Source: Siniperca chuatsi (lineage: Eukaryota; Chordata; Actinopteri; Centrarchiformes; Sinipercidae). Taken from it: a stretch of 64,000 nucleotides of DNA. Location of the stretch: positions 16,440,001 to 16,504,000 of the forward strand of contig NC_058047.1 of NCBI RefSeq assembly GCF_020085105.1, in the 5' to 3' direction. Position numbers and translations under genes: made by a program. The notes below the pieces were generated by a model. It made no database searches, had not been told where the DNA came from, and saw nothing but the letters and a program-made list of their open reading frames with translations. Shown piece after piece: positions 35,905 to 58,994 of this stretch; positions within the stretch are counted from its first letter, which is position 1, and the number at the start of each line of letters is the position of its first letter.

Positions 35905-37369
35905 GCATGAACCCAACATTTGCAAGTCTGACAATAGACAACTACGCAGACACACATGCACACAAGGATTTCATTGGACACCCAGCTACAAACCACTTGT
36001 ACAAACACACATACATAACCTATGCAAATGAGCTCCAGAGGCTCCATGGCATGTGGCAGATGCCCAGTTCTCCTGCCCACATCCTGTTTCCAGACTGAAC
36101 CAGAGCTCGCCTCTTCACACAGGGCAGCAGCATGACCGCAGATGAAAAACAACACTGATGAAAGAGAGTTTTCGAATGTTTATCATTTCTGTTTTTCTCT
36201 CTCAATACAAAATTTAGATCACCCCAAATTCCTTGTAATTCATGCATTGGTCTCTACAACTGCGTCTCAGCTTCTGTGTGAGTGCGGTGGTACAGGCTTA
36301 TAGATATTTATAAAGGACATTTTTTCAGAATTTTTTTCTTTCGCTTCTCCCTATCAAGCAGAGGCGAGAGAACTTGATTCAGTTTGCTGCTCAAGGGCAC
36401 TTGAGTCAGAGTTTGAACTCAGATCATATAGCTGGAGGCAGTCTCTCCTGCTGCAGAATCATGTTGTACAGGAGGTCCAGTTTGTACACTACTGCACCTT
36501 TTCGTAGCATCAGTAACTTCAGTGAGTGTTCGAACGCCGTCTCTGCAACTGCCCTCAATTGTTAGCCAGACATAGCGAAAGAAAGTAACTCAAATACAAG
36601 CCAACACACATGTATGCACACTCACACAGACATGCTAAAGGACTCTTTGGAGTGAAAATAGACACATATGTTCCCTAAAGCTCCTGGACTTTTTTGCTGT
36701 AAGCTGTTAAAGAGAGGGCTTGTGTGTGATGCATGCTGCCTGGAGGGCTCTCTGTTAGAGTTCTCACTCTTTTCTTTCCCATACTTTGCAGGCATAAGGC
36801 TATCTGTTGCTCGGCTTATAACAAACTGCACAGCCACATGTGTGTTCATTTTCAATACGCTCACATGAAGCAGTAGCAGAAAGTGGAAGTGGAAGAAGAG
36901 AGAGTCACATGACAATGGAGGGGAGGATGGGGAGAGGGAGATGGAGATGGAGTAGAGGCAGGCAAGAAAAGACACACACATATGTCGGCTGTATGGCTCT
37001 TCCCAGTGGCCCTGCATGTGCGAGGGGCTCAGGGGGAAAATCCCCAGGGACTAACTGAACTCTTCGCTCCTCTGCCGCCACATCTGGATGACACACCACC
37101 ACCCTGCATCAAAGGAAGGGATGCAGCGGACGGCCAGACAGGTGGCAGGGCAGGATGACTGGGACACACACATATACAGTATATGTATATAACTACACAA
37201 ATAAGATATAAAACACATGCACAGATGTATACATAGATATTTACACACACATTTACACACCTGTCACACAGGTTAAAAAAGGCACACACAGATACTGCTA
37301 CTAAAAACGTTTTTAAGGGCTTATATTAATTACCAGACCTTTTTAGCTATGGTAGCGGCATGGCTCTAG

Positions 37370-37793
37370 GGATGGGATGGTCTGTCGGTACACCGCTTTG
37401 GTCTGAAATACTCAACAACTATTTGATGGATTGCCATGAAATTTGGCACAGATATCCGTGTTCCCCTGAGGATGAATTGTTATAACTTTGCTGATCCCTT
37501 AATGTTTCATCTAGCACCATCATCTGGTCAAAATTACAACTCATCCAATACTTTGGTTTATGACCAAATACCTGCAAAACTAAAGACATTCCCATCAGCC
37601 TCAACTTTACTTTGTGTTTAGGCCTAATTAACAAATGTTAGCTAACACTCTAAAATATTATGGTGAACATGGTAAACATTATACTTGCTAAACATCAGCA
37701 TGTTAAGCATGTCATTGTGAGCATGTTAGCATGCTGATGTTAGCATTTAGCAAAGCACCGCTGTGCTTAACTGCAGCCTCACAGAGCTACTAG
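37370..37793 (-). repeat. Dispersed fish repeat ending in GTTAGCATG units
   Basis: GATGGATTGCCATGAAATTT, CCCCTGAGGATGAATTGTTA, GGTTTATGACCAAATACCTG, then repeated TTAGCATG/CATGTTAGC units. It directly abuts the 37794 duplication. A split fragment of the same family is at 14255-14490. Confidence 0.6.
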
Positions 37794-38583
37794 CATGCTG
37801 TGATGGGTTGCTGGCAGAAAGCCTCCAACAGTCCGCTCATCATCCTTAAAGCAGCACGGCCAATTACAAACCAGATGTGGCAAAAGCCTGGGGATCAGGC
37901 CTCCCTGATTGAAGCAGATCATCATCTCACGTTTGATTCTGGCTCTTGATTTGAGTTCTGTAGAGTGGACCTGAGGGGTAACTGCCATCCTGTCTGAAGG
38001 TTGTACTCTGTTAGTCAAAAACATGTTACAATAGTTCGACATTTTGGGAAATACGCTCATTTGATTTCTTGCTTTATTGCTTCGTATTGGTTGACGGTAA
38101 GAATCAATATGAAGCTGGAACTAGCAACATGTTAGCTTAGTGTAACACAAAGAGTGGAAACGGCTAACCTGGCTCTGTTTGATTATATCAAAATCCTACC
38201 TGCAATTCTTAAGTTGACTAATTAGCATGTTAGCTGTTTCCCCCTGTTTCCAGTTTTTATGCTAAGCTAGGCTAACCAGCTGCTGGCTTCAGCTTCATGT
38301 TGATCATTACCATCAATCAATATGAAGCAAGAAAGCAAATGAGCATATTTGTAGGCTAACATTAGGATGAAATGCACTGTGCAAATGTCTCTAAAAAGTG
38401 ATGTCCTACATGATTTTGATACATTCAGCTGTGGGTTTTATAATCAGGCTGAGACAGCGAGGAGGATAGTAGTGGAAGTAGCATGGTAAAGTATTTTTCT
38501 TTCAACAGATGGTTCACATGACAATTAGTCTGTTTGCTTGGAGAAGCAACAGCCTACTGCAATAATAACACATGATCAGACAT
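37794..38583 (+). repeat. Near-identical duplication, copy 1 (790 bp)
   Basis: About 99% identical by eye to 41456-42304, direct orientation, 3.66 kb apart. It lacks two internal pieces (about 44 and 10 bp) present in copy 2. A MITE with inverted ends (GTTCGACATTTTGGGAAAT at 38035; AAGCAAATGAGCATATTT near 38335) is carried inside. Confidence 0.9.
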
Positions 38584-39289
38584 GATTAGTACCGGTTGAC
38601 TCTTTGTCTTGTTTCCATTTTCATGCCAATAATTACAATAACTATCCTTAAGTTTTGTTCTTGTCAGGGTGAAACAATATTTAGATAATTACTAAAACTT
38701 AATCTTTCTGTACAAGAGGTTTTCTAAGGGTGTGATTGACTTGAGGAGACCCACCGATTTAGAGTAATGCTAGGAAACTCTGGCAGAGCATAGTTTCTAA
38801 CAAAAAAAATGGAAAACATTATTGAATATTTAATAAGTAGGTACAATGTACAAAAATATGATGATGAATAATATCTGAAGAGGACCATGTTACCAAACAA
38901 TATTAAATTAAATTCCAGTGCTTGCCTGATTTATTGGCAAAGCAAGCTGCTTCCTGCCACTGAAACATAAACCAGAACTCTTGCTCCTCACCTGAGGCCT
39001 CTTCCAACACATCTTTTCTTCTCATCTTGTTAGAGCAAAAGTAGTAAAGACAGATAATCAAAGTACAAACTAAAACTGAATCATATTCCAGTTAACTCAG
39101 TCGTATAAAATATAACTGTATGATTCATTTCTCACACATTCAGATTGCACCGGGTCTTTCTACTGGTGTGATGACACTAATAGATATCCTGTAACCCCAG
39201 CCTATTTTCTGTTTTTTTTAATCTATCACTTCAACATGTGTGCATTGCACAGGCTGAACTAATCACTGCACTACGTGAAACTCTCTGTT

Positions 39290-39480
39290 GGACTGAGCAC
39301 CCAGTGGGGCACTTGGAGCAGAGTGCTCCCCATACACTTGCTGCTCCTCTGCCTGCCGATGGTGATGGATGACCTTTGAGGGATGATGAATCGGCTCCTG
39401 TCAGGTCCTCACCACATCCTCATCTGGGATTCAGCCATAAGGAGAGAGGAACATTGCCCTCGCCCTGCATTGCACTCTAA
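39290..39480. promoter_or_regulatory. Candidate conserved noncoding element
   Basis: GATGGTGATGGATGACCTTT, GATGATGAATCGGCTCC and GGGATTCAGCCATAAGG in a balanced-composition, frame-free stretch. Untested. Confidence 0.18.
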
Positions 39481-41455
39481 AACACAGCTCATATTTCCAA
39501 AGGCAAGATGATCATTAACACAGTATGATTTGTCTGAGTAGTAATAATCTAGTAGAGTAAGAATGTTAATGTGATTATTGTTCTTTGGGATGTTGGTAGA
39601 TTTTATATATTTAGAAACTGAAGGATTGCACGGCTCTCTTTATAAGGTTAGAAAAAAATAAAAATGCAAGCTTGTGAGACAATTTTAAAGCCCACAGAAA
39701 ACAAAACACACACACATTAAAATTAAGATACAAATACATTTTTATTAGATTCTGAAAACACAATGAACATTTCAGCAATGTATAGTTATGTACAGGTTCC
39801 TGAACGGTTGGAAACGTCGAAAATATGGCATCAAACTAGGCTCAGTTGAGAAAGCACTCCGTGAAGTGCTGTGAACAAACATACATGTTGCTGTTGTACT
39901 GCTGTGGCTGACCTGGAAAAATAAACATAATCTACTGTTTTCTTCTTCTGGGAAAACAAAACTGAAAAAAATAAATGTCTATGAGAAATAAAGGCCGCTC
40001 TCCAAACACTTCCTCGCTGCTCCAACTGGTCCGGGCAGGAGATTTCAAGGCCGTGTTGAACAGGGTCTGTGATGTCAACATAATGACATCAATATGTTAT
40101 GGAAGTACAGAGTGAATTCAAAGCAAAGAGTTGACAGCAGTGAGAGCCCTGGGTTTTGGCCTCACAGGGGCAATTCCAACAGGTTTTTGAATTTCTGGCA
40201 CGTTCTTCATGCTGCTCCCAATACAATTAAAAATTAGGTTAAATAACAAGCAACATAATACGACCCCTTTAAATAGAAAATAGAAAAGATGGAGTTTACT
40301 GCTGTGTTTGAGGGATGACAGCTTTTCGTTTGTGCATCAGTTCCCATATGTACCTACATGACAAAGCACAGGTATGATCTTTTTGATGTCATTAAGTTTT
40401 GAGATAGAAATATTGAGAAACATTTGTCCTGATGAATGTCTAGTGGCTGAAAGCTTTGTCATTATCACTGAATACTTGCATTGAACCTAAAAGTGTATGG
40501 CGTGTTATTTTCTTCATATCACAACTCAACTTCTCATTGTGCTGTGATGTTTTCAAAAATAGAAGGAACTTGCCTTAAAAGACGGTGGGGTTTTGAATTG
40601 ATTTCAACAAAACTCATCAGTTAATGTTACAGCGTATCCCTGAATAGAAACAACATTTTCAGTTCTGTCAACGTAGCGTTAACACTTCAGAATGTTCCTA
40701 TACTGTAGATATACTGCAGTGTTAAATATAAAATAAGTCATCATTCAGTCCACAACTGACACAAACCTCATGCACACACTGGATCAGCTCTGGTTTTACT
40801 GTTTGAACTTCACACTCTTTGCTTTCCTCACTCATTTCCTCACGTTTTCTTCATTTCCTGTGTGCAGTGAGCAGATGGATGTGAGTTTGGGTTAAGGCCC
40901 GAGCATTATCTGTGCTGAGTGAGAGAAGGGCTTTCTGGTAGCTTCAAAGCCAGCAGATTTTGAGCTTCTTCAAACCAAAGAGCCTCTCTGCTATCATGAA
41001 TACAGTTGGTGGTCAGTTGGCTTTATGAGAGTCAGCAGCACAGATGTTTTGTGTTTGTGTGAAGAGATCAGGTTAACAGCCCGTGCTGATATTGTGTATG
41101 CTAGATCGATAAACTGTGGGTCAATACTGAGCTATCCACAGACATAGATGGAGAAAGAGTGTGAGCTTTGTGGCAAGAAAGTCTCATTTCACACAAATCT
41201 CAGCACGAGTCCAAACAGAAGCAGACGGAAACCATTCCCTCTCTCCTGTGCGCCCCAATCCAGATTACTTCCTGAAGGTTCACTAGAATTTCAATCATGC
41301 CCCCCCTCCTCCTTCCTCCCTCACTCATGTCCATCTGGAAAACTCCAGCCGATATTTATATTCATAACAAACAATAAATCGATGGGCAAAAGAGAGAATG
41401 ATATAGAATAACTAAGGCAGTATGGCTCAGGAGGTAGATACAACACTGTGACAAC

Positions 41456-42304
41456 CATGCTGTGATGGGTTGCTGACAGATATTGAACTTCCCTCATAAA
41501 CCTTCACCAGCAGGCTGGATGGAAGAAAGCCTCCAACAGTCCGCTTAACCCTCTGCATCATCCTTACAGCAGCATGGCCAATTACAAACCAGATGTGGCA
41601 AAAGCCTGGGGATCAGGCCTCCCTGATTGAAGCAGATCATCATCTCACGTTTGATTCTGGCTCTTGATTTGAGTTCTGTAGAGTGGACCTGAGGGGTAAC
41701 TGCCATCCTGTCTGAAGGTTGTACTCTGTTAGTCAAAAACATGTTACAATAGTTCGACATTTTGGGAAATACGCTCATTTGATTTCTTGCTTTATTGCTT
41801 CATATTGGTTGACGGTAAGAATCAATATGAAGCTGGAACTAGCAACATGTTAGCTTAGTGTAACACAAAGAGTGGAAACGGCTAACCTGGCTCTGTTTGA
41901 TTATATCAAAATCCACCTACCTGCAATTCTTAAGTTGACTAATTAGCATGTTAGCTGTTTCCCCCTGTTTCCAGTTTTTATGCTAAGCTAGGCTAACCAG
42001 CTGCTGGCTTCAGCTTCATGTTGATCATTACCATCAATCAATATGAAGCAAGAAAGCAAATGAGCATATTTGTAGGCTAACATTAGGATGAAATGCACTG
42101 TGCAAATGTCTCTAAAAAGTGATGTCCTACATGATTTTGATACATTCAGCTGTGGGTTTTATAATCAGGCTGAGACAGCGAGGAGGATAGTAGTGGAAGT
42201 AGCATGGTAAAGTATTTTTCTTTCAACAGATGGTTCACATGACAATTAGTTTGTTTGCTTGGAGAAGCAACAGCCTACTGCAATAATAACACATGATCAG
42301 ACAT
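41456..42304 (+). repeat. Near-identical duplication, copy 2 (849 bp)
   Basis: Partner of 37794-38583. Shared sequence starts CATGCTGTGATGGGTTGCTG and ends CACATGATCAGACAT; flanks differ. The ends are not inverted repeats and no target-site duplication was found. Confidence 0.9.
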
Positions 42305-42309
42305 TGAGC

Positions 42310-42870
42310 TCTGAATACGTGAATGCATTCAACGCTGATCCCCATCTTGATTCCGGTTTCTCTCTCGCCATCTGTAAAACTTAAACCTGGCTGGCAATCA
42401 GTCAGCATTCAGGCCAATCAGGCTGGCAAACAACCAAAACAAATAGCAGGAGGGTGAGCGATGGTCGGACAGTGCTCCCGTAGGCCCGACCTGACCTCCG
42501 GACGAGGCGGCCTCATGACTAATTGGTGTTTAAGCTCAATCACAGTCAGCACACTTCCTACTCCTGTGGGCCTGCTAAATGGCTCTATTCTCTCTGTCAA
42601 CCCCCCATTTCTCTTGCTCTCTCTCTTTTAGCTCCCTGCGCTCTCTTTCTCTCTCTCCCTCCAGGGTGTCTAACACCCCCCCTTCAGTCTGCCTGTCTGG
42701 GCCAGAGGGAGGCACCGTGGGAGTTTAATTGCCTCGTATTTCCATGAAGCCAAGTTCATTACATTAACAGCTCCGACCCACGCTGCATACTTCTAACCTG
42801 CTGCAATTTGTTTTTGTATTTATTAGGCTGGCAGAGAGGCAGCTTCCCGCTCAGCTGGGAGAGAAAGAGA
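42310..42870. promoter_or_regulatory. Candidate conserved noncoding element cluster
   Basis: Two non-repetitive islands (about 42310-42590 and 42720-42870) separated by a CT-rich stretch. Blocks include GCATTCAGGCCAATCAGGC, CATGACTAATTGGTGTTTAA, GAGTTTAATTGCCTCG and TTGTATTTATTAGGCTGGCA. No reading frame or repeat signature. Conservation untested. Confidence 0.25.
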
Positions 42871-44029
42871 GCAGTTGGATGAGGGAGAAGGTCAGAGGGA
42901 GCTCGGCAGGCACAGGCGTCCATTGTGATGCACCAGCCGGGCAGATGAAAACATGACAGGGAGGTACAGGCGAGGAACGCAAGGCCTACTCGGTCTAGGA
43001 GAAATCAGGGTCACTCTGGTGGGCATGCAAACGAGGCAGTGAAGGAACGATGAGGGGAAGGTCAGAGGCACTGTTGACTCAAAGTGCAAACATCCCTTTT
43101 GGAGGGACAGAGAAAACCTTTAGAATAAATTGTCACCAGTATGAATAGGTACACACAGGAGAGAAAACCTTCATCATGAACCGACAGCAAAGGCCTCCTT
43201 AATATTTTATCAGCCACAAAACAACTTCATTTATATTGTACTTAATTGGTGCAAAAATAATAGCATTTCATGAAATTACGAAAAGTCCAATGCAGTGAAC
43301 CTGGGACCCTGGAAGTATGGGGCCACTTTGCAAGGTTGGTAATCCAGCCAGAAAGACAGGAAGGAAAGCATTAGACAAGATCCTCTCCTGTCATAAACCT
43401 TACATTCCCAGCATTATGCAGAAAGTGATTACCACACACAAACACACTCATGTCTTCATTCATGTATTTCTCTCTGTTCCCCCAACTAAATGTACAGTTC
43501 ACACAGTACTCACAGTTGATCATGACACATGCACCTCTTTCACAAACCTGAGAGTTCCCAGTTTGCCACACATGCTGCAGTGGTATACTTATATAGCATT
43601 AGAAAAGGACACAAATTCAAAAATAGGCTTCCAAGAATTCTGTATTGCATAAGTGCAAATCAACCGCAAATCCCTCAGCATGGGAATTCAGAGACAATAT
43701 GTACCCTTTATTCTTGTGCAATGACTGTGATGATACTGTAAGAAAACCACCAACTAATCTAAAGCAGCAACACAAAATGGATCCACTCAAACCCTCCCAA
43801 GGATGACGGAGAAAAAGGAGAGGAATAAAGACAGAAAGAGTGAGAAAGCAAGTGAGACAAAGAGTAGACAATGAGTAAGAAACACCAGGATATACTGTAA
43901 GACGCAAGAGGAAGTTAACAGTAGAAAAAGCATGACAATGGAGAGAGCAAAAGGGAGAGAGAGATAGGCTGAGTCCACTGGCCAGCATGAGTGATCGTCT
44001 CTGAAAGTGGATATGAAGGGGGGTGAGCC

Positions 44030-44270
44030 ACGCCAACCTCCTCTGACCGCATTAACAAAACCTAATGGAACGGCTGGCTCCAGGAGGCCTCGTCATCCAT
44101 TATCTGACTGTTGCCCTGCGCAACCAAATAGGCTCACGGCCTCAGTGGCTGCAGCTCAGCTGTCATACACTATGATCTCCCCTTTTCTTTGTTTTATTTT
44201 CCACTGGCCTTAATGAAAATGATTGGTAAATCAATTGCCTGGTACGTAAAGAAGCCAGGGCAATATTGCC
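44030..44270. promoter_or_regulatory. Candidate conserved noncoding element
   Basis: CATTAACAAAACCTAATGGA, CGTCATCCATTATCTGACTG, TTGGTAAATCAATTGCCTGG: homeodomain/forkhead-like cores in a balanced, non-repetitive stretch with no frame. Confidence 0.25.
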
Positions 44271-44579
44271 TCCACCAGACCTGTGGCCACAAATCACTGT
44301 AAATCAGCAGGAGGGGAAAAGGAAAAGGATGGTCATATTTTGTATTGAGAGGCAGCCATCATCTCAGCACACAAACCAGATCCATCAGTACCAGGTCATG
44401 TTGCGAGAACAACCACAGCACAAATCCTCAGACTTAATCTTCCAGTTTCAGTGCAATTTAAGAACACATTTTTTCTTTTCTTTTATTAATAGCAACCACT
44501 AAAACACAAAGATGTTTCAGGTTGTACCTTCCTCAGTGTGTTGACCAGGTAAATATAATATTAATCATTATATTTACCC

Positions 44580-45081
44580 AAGTGGTGGTAAGTAACAACT
44601 AAGTACATTTACTCAAGCATTGTACTAAAGTTCAATTTTGAGGTATTCGTATTTTACTTGAGTTTTTCCATTATATGTTACTTTATACTTCACTACATTT
44701 CAGAGGGAAATGTTGTACTTATTACTCCACTATGTTTTATTTGGCAGCTGTAGTTACTAGTTACTTTACAGATAAGATACATATATTATTATATGACATA
44801 TTGCTTTACACAAAACAACCTAACAGTAGGAAGAATTAACTCCATTTTGACTAGCTACACAATTAAAATACTGCTTACACATTAATACATCAGTAATAAT
44901 AATAAAACAATGATATTATAAATATATATAAATAACAATGACAGAGGCCATTCTGAATGAGTATTTTTACTTTGGATACATTTTTCTGATAAAACGTACA
45001 CACTTTACCTGTAACAAAGTATGTTTACATTTTGGAGTACTTTTACTTAAGTAAAGGATCTGAATACTTCCTCACCCACTG
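44580..45081. mobile_element. MITE of the 'AGTACATTTACTCAAG' family
   Basis: AGTGGTGGTAAGTAAC at the left and CTTCCTCACCCACTG at the right are inverted-repeat ends. Internal AAGTACATTTACTCAAG, CACTACATTTCAGAGGGAAA and GTACTTTTACTTAAGTAAAG are hallmarks of a very common fish MITE. No transposase. Confidence 0.75.
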
Positions 45082-46559
45082 ACTCCAATTCTGCTCATCA
45101 GTAATCGATCAGGGCCTTTGTTTCAATCATTTAATCAGGATATTTTTCTCCAGGTTGGTAACACCCTAAAGGACCTTAAGAGATTTAATGTAAAGGCAAT
45201 AAGTATACCCCATTTCTTTTTAAGTTTCAATATTATATAATGATACAGACACAGAAATGCAGCATAGCCGGATTTCAAAAGTGTGTAACTGGTTGTTCCA
45301 ATTTAAGGAGATGTTCTTTTATTATTGGGTAGTATTTACTGGGGGGTGAACGTCATGTTACCTTGTCATTTTTTGTGAGGCCTAGAGAACAACATTACTA
45401 TATTTTCTTTTTAAATAGCAATGCGCACTATATAATGGGGCCAAGGTCCAATGATAGTGCAATCAACGGACTGTACATGTAATTTACTAGCTCAAAAAAG
45501 TGGATTTAGTGTGAAGTTAATCTTAGTTAACCCTAATCTTAACTCAGATAGTGTATCCTCTGACAACACTGTCATATCATGGTCCCCCTCACTCATTCGC
45601 AGATCTATCCATCAAGTAGGACCTTGTTGTTTTCCAAGCTTCTGCTCATTAACAAGGGAGTTTTAGCAGGTGGTGTTTTAAGGAGTGAATGACTCAGAAA
45701 ACCCGCTCCATTGGTCTTGGTAAGAAAGACCACCATTGTGTGCTGATCGTGGTGTCTGAGTGGAGACTTCAGCACAGCTCCCATGCCAGAAATCACTCCC
45801 TCTTACAGTATATCTTTGGTATTCTGTAATTCTGACCTTGTCGTTGAGTGGTTTAAACACTTCAGTGTGGCCAGTGTTTGAGCAACCTTTCAGTGTGGTG
45901 AGAAAATGACAGCATCCTCTGAGAATGGGAAGGGGCAATAAACTGAGGGGGAGGCCACTTACATAGGCATGCTACACAGAAATTGCTTACTTACTGCTAG
46001 GTAGCTAATCTCTCGTTAATCCACGGTACTTACCCACACACACACACTGACTGCACCTTTTGTGTGATCGCACAGAGAAAGTGTTTTTCTATGGCCGGAG
46101 GTCAGGAGCAAAGGCTGGTCTGATTCAGGACATTCCCAGGAGCACTGGGAAGAAATGAGGACACTGAACAGCTCATGCATTGTGTGCGTGTGTGTGTGCG
46201 CCTTTGAGTGTTCACTGTAGTGTGCACACTCATGATTTTTATGTTTTTCAAGTGAAAAATGTGACCTTGTACATTTTTGCTGAGCCACTGTGTCGGATGA
46301 TCATGTGATAACGGGATGTTATGAATTTGGTGAAATTAGGTTCATGTGACGCGACTGCTGCCGTGAAACTCACACACCATCCATACAAAATCATTATTTT
46401 CCTCTTGAAACAATTGTTCTTTTCTACTTGTGTCTTTATGTTGAGCAGTATTTTTCCTTTCGACCAGACATGCCAGCGGATCTCCAAATGATAATTTCTC
46501 AATAATGTGAAATCATTACAATGAGTTTCAACGTCCATATTGGTTTTGTGGTTTGTTTG

Positions 46560-46710
46560 CTGCTTGCTCTCTCACCAGCCTGGGCATGGATTACTCATAC
46601 AACAGGAAATAATGACGCCAAGGTCCATTAACTGGGATGGCAGGACATCATATCAGCATTAATCTGCCACTTAGCAGAGCAGCCCTGGGAGCGAGAGACA
46701 GGGAGGAGAG
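46560..46710. promoter_or_regulatory. Candidate conserved noncoding element
   Basis: GCATGGATTACTCATACAAC, GGAAATAATGACGCC, CATATCAGCATTAATCTGCC: TAAT/TTAAT cores and balanced composition, 1.6 kb upstream of the presumed ncln promoter. Conservation untested. Confidence 0.22.
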
Positions 46711-48119
46711 AAGAGAGAGAGAGAATATGATTTTCAGCTCTTCCCAACTGGACTCGGGCTTTTAATTCTATTGTTTTTTTCTAATCTGGTTCAAAGCATC
46801 TTTTCTCTTGAATGAGATGAATGTTTTTTGTACATGGTCACGGCCAAAACAACTAGTAACTAAATGGTTTTTTTTTAATTGGAAAATGTATTTTGTATTC
46901 CACCGTGTCTTTCACACCATCATCAAGTCAAAGCTCTGGCTAACAGACCAGTTAAAAAGTTAACCAGTTAAAAAACGACAAGCCGGAGAAAGTCAACTTT
47001 CTGTGCTCGTGGCTGATGTCCCAGCATGTGTGCATGAGTGAGACAGCACCTGGACGCGCATTTCATACAGGAGACGAGAATACGTGGATCTACCGATGCC
47101 CATTCAACCAGCGATGGACCCGTTCATATGAGACAGCTGTCACTCTTTTTGATGTTAACAGAGTAACAGCTGTTAACAGAGACTCAAGTGTGCAGTTTGT
47201 GCAATACACTGAGTATTGTACGTTTAAACATATTCTCTCTGCCAAACCTAAAAAAAATATTCTAAGCTCTAGTTACCTGATATGTTTCACAATCTAGGCC
47301 TATAACCAAATCACACATCCTGTTGTGCTATTGGCCTATATGTGTCACCGTAAAGTGGCAGTAATTGTAGTTACAATATATACTCTAGCTGTAGCTGGCT
47401 GGATTGAACTCTCTGGTCTGACCATGTGCCCTGACGTCTTTGGTTACTTTTATTCAGTGGGACACGCTAAACTCCCTAAAACACCTCAATGTGTTCACGT
47501 GCGATAGATTCGACCTGCCTTGCCTTGGTTGGAAATTAGGTTGTTTCCGTATTATAGACTAATAAATAGCCTATTAATGATAAACAACGGAGTCAAACTC
47601 TTTCCTACCACAAATACTAGTGCACTACGCATATACATCCCTGTAAAAAGGAGAAAGTCATTATAAGTTTAACTGATGGTTTTTATTATGCCTGATTTTA
47701 GGGTGTACTGCAGCCCCCTCAGTACTCCCATTTCCCGCTTCCATGGATACTGGACTCATTTGATGAGTGCACTGCTGATGCAATTTGATTTACATGATCT
47801 GAATTACAATTATAAATGCAGTTAACACTTTTAACTACGGTCTGAACCTGTATTGTAAATCTCAGTCAATTGTAACCCAGCCAATTTTATTACAGGGTCT
47901 CTATCATGGTTATGTTCTATGGTGTACAGCGCCACCTAGTGCCGTTAAATAATACACGGCCCTTCAATTATAGCTGCCCTACAAGATCCCTGAAGGACCG
48001 TTGATTCAACTCAATTTGAAATATTTAAATATTATCAGATGAATATTCTAAATAAACACGTACTTCAATACACATCACACTGTATTACTCACTGTATTTT
48101 CACAAACTGGCAATAATGT

Positions 48120-48327
48120 TGCATTTTGTTGTAGTCCCAGTGCAGAGTAACTGGTCGTCCAGCTGTTTGCCTGATCAGACTTATTTGTCAGTTGCTCCGG
48201 TTGCGGTTTGTTTGCGGTTGGCTAGCTAACGTTAGCTAAACTGGGTCCTCGGCTGTCAGTTGCTGAGAGCGGCGATAGCTGAAAATAGTATTTCATCCGT
48301 AGCTGTGCGTAGAAAACAATCGCCACA
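48120..48327 (+). promoter_or_regulatory. ncln: Presumed ncln promoter and 5' UTR
   Basis: A TATA-less stretch just before the start codon with a local increase in CpG (around 48195-48320). It contains a perfect 16-bp palindrome at 48223-48238 centred on AACGTT. No in-frame upstream ATG was seen close to the start. The transcription start was not located. Confidence 0.4.
48223..48238. other. 16-bp perfect palindrome near the ncln start
   Basis: TAGCTAACGTTAGCTA, about 90 bp before the ATG. Confidence 0.7.

Positions 48328-58994
<10,667 letters not shown>

Larger units (their letters stand above)
31300..48119. other. Gene-poor interval, right half
   Basis: No recognisable gene. Besides the listed repeats and candidate elements, 32530-33600, 35000-35860, 35910-37360, 38590-39280, 39490-41450, 42880-44020, 45090-46550 and 46720-48119 show only chance frames and simple-sequence patches. 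Confidence 0.6.

Noticed and set aside
35593-36155. Cys/Val- and His/Thr-rich frames near 35.9 kb
   Set aside because: Again created by a (CA)n microsatellite.
36622-37017. 131-codon minus frame
   Set aside because: Ser/Leu-rich chance frame across CT-rich sequence; no homology recognised.
37779-41778. Two nearly identical short minus frames (93 and 77 codons)
   Set aside because: They match only because they lie in the duplicated repeat; no evidence of selection on the frame.
43617-44036. 139-codon minus frame
   Set aside because: Ser/Leu/Phe-rich translation of a purine-rich + strand stretch; looks like compositional bias.
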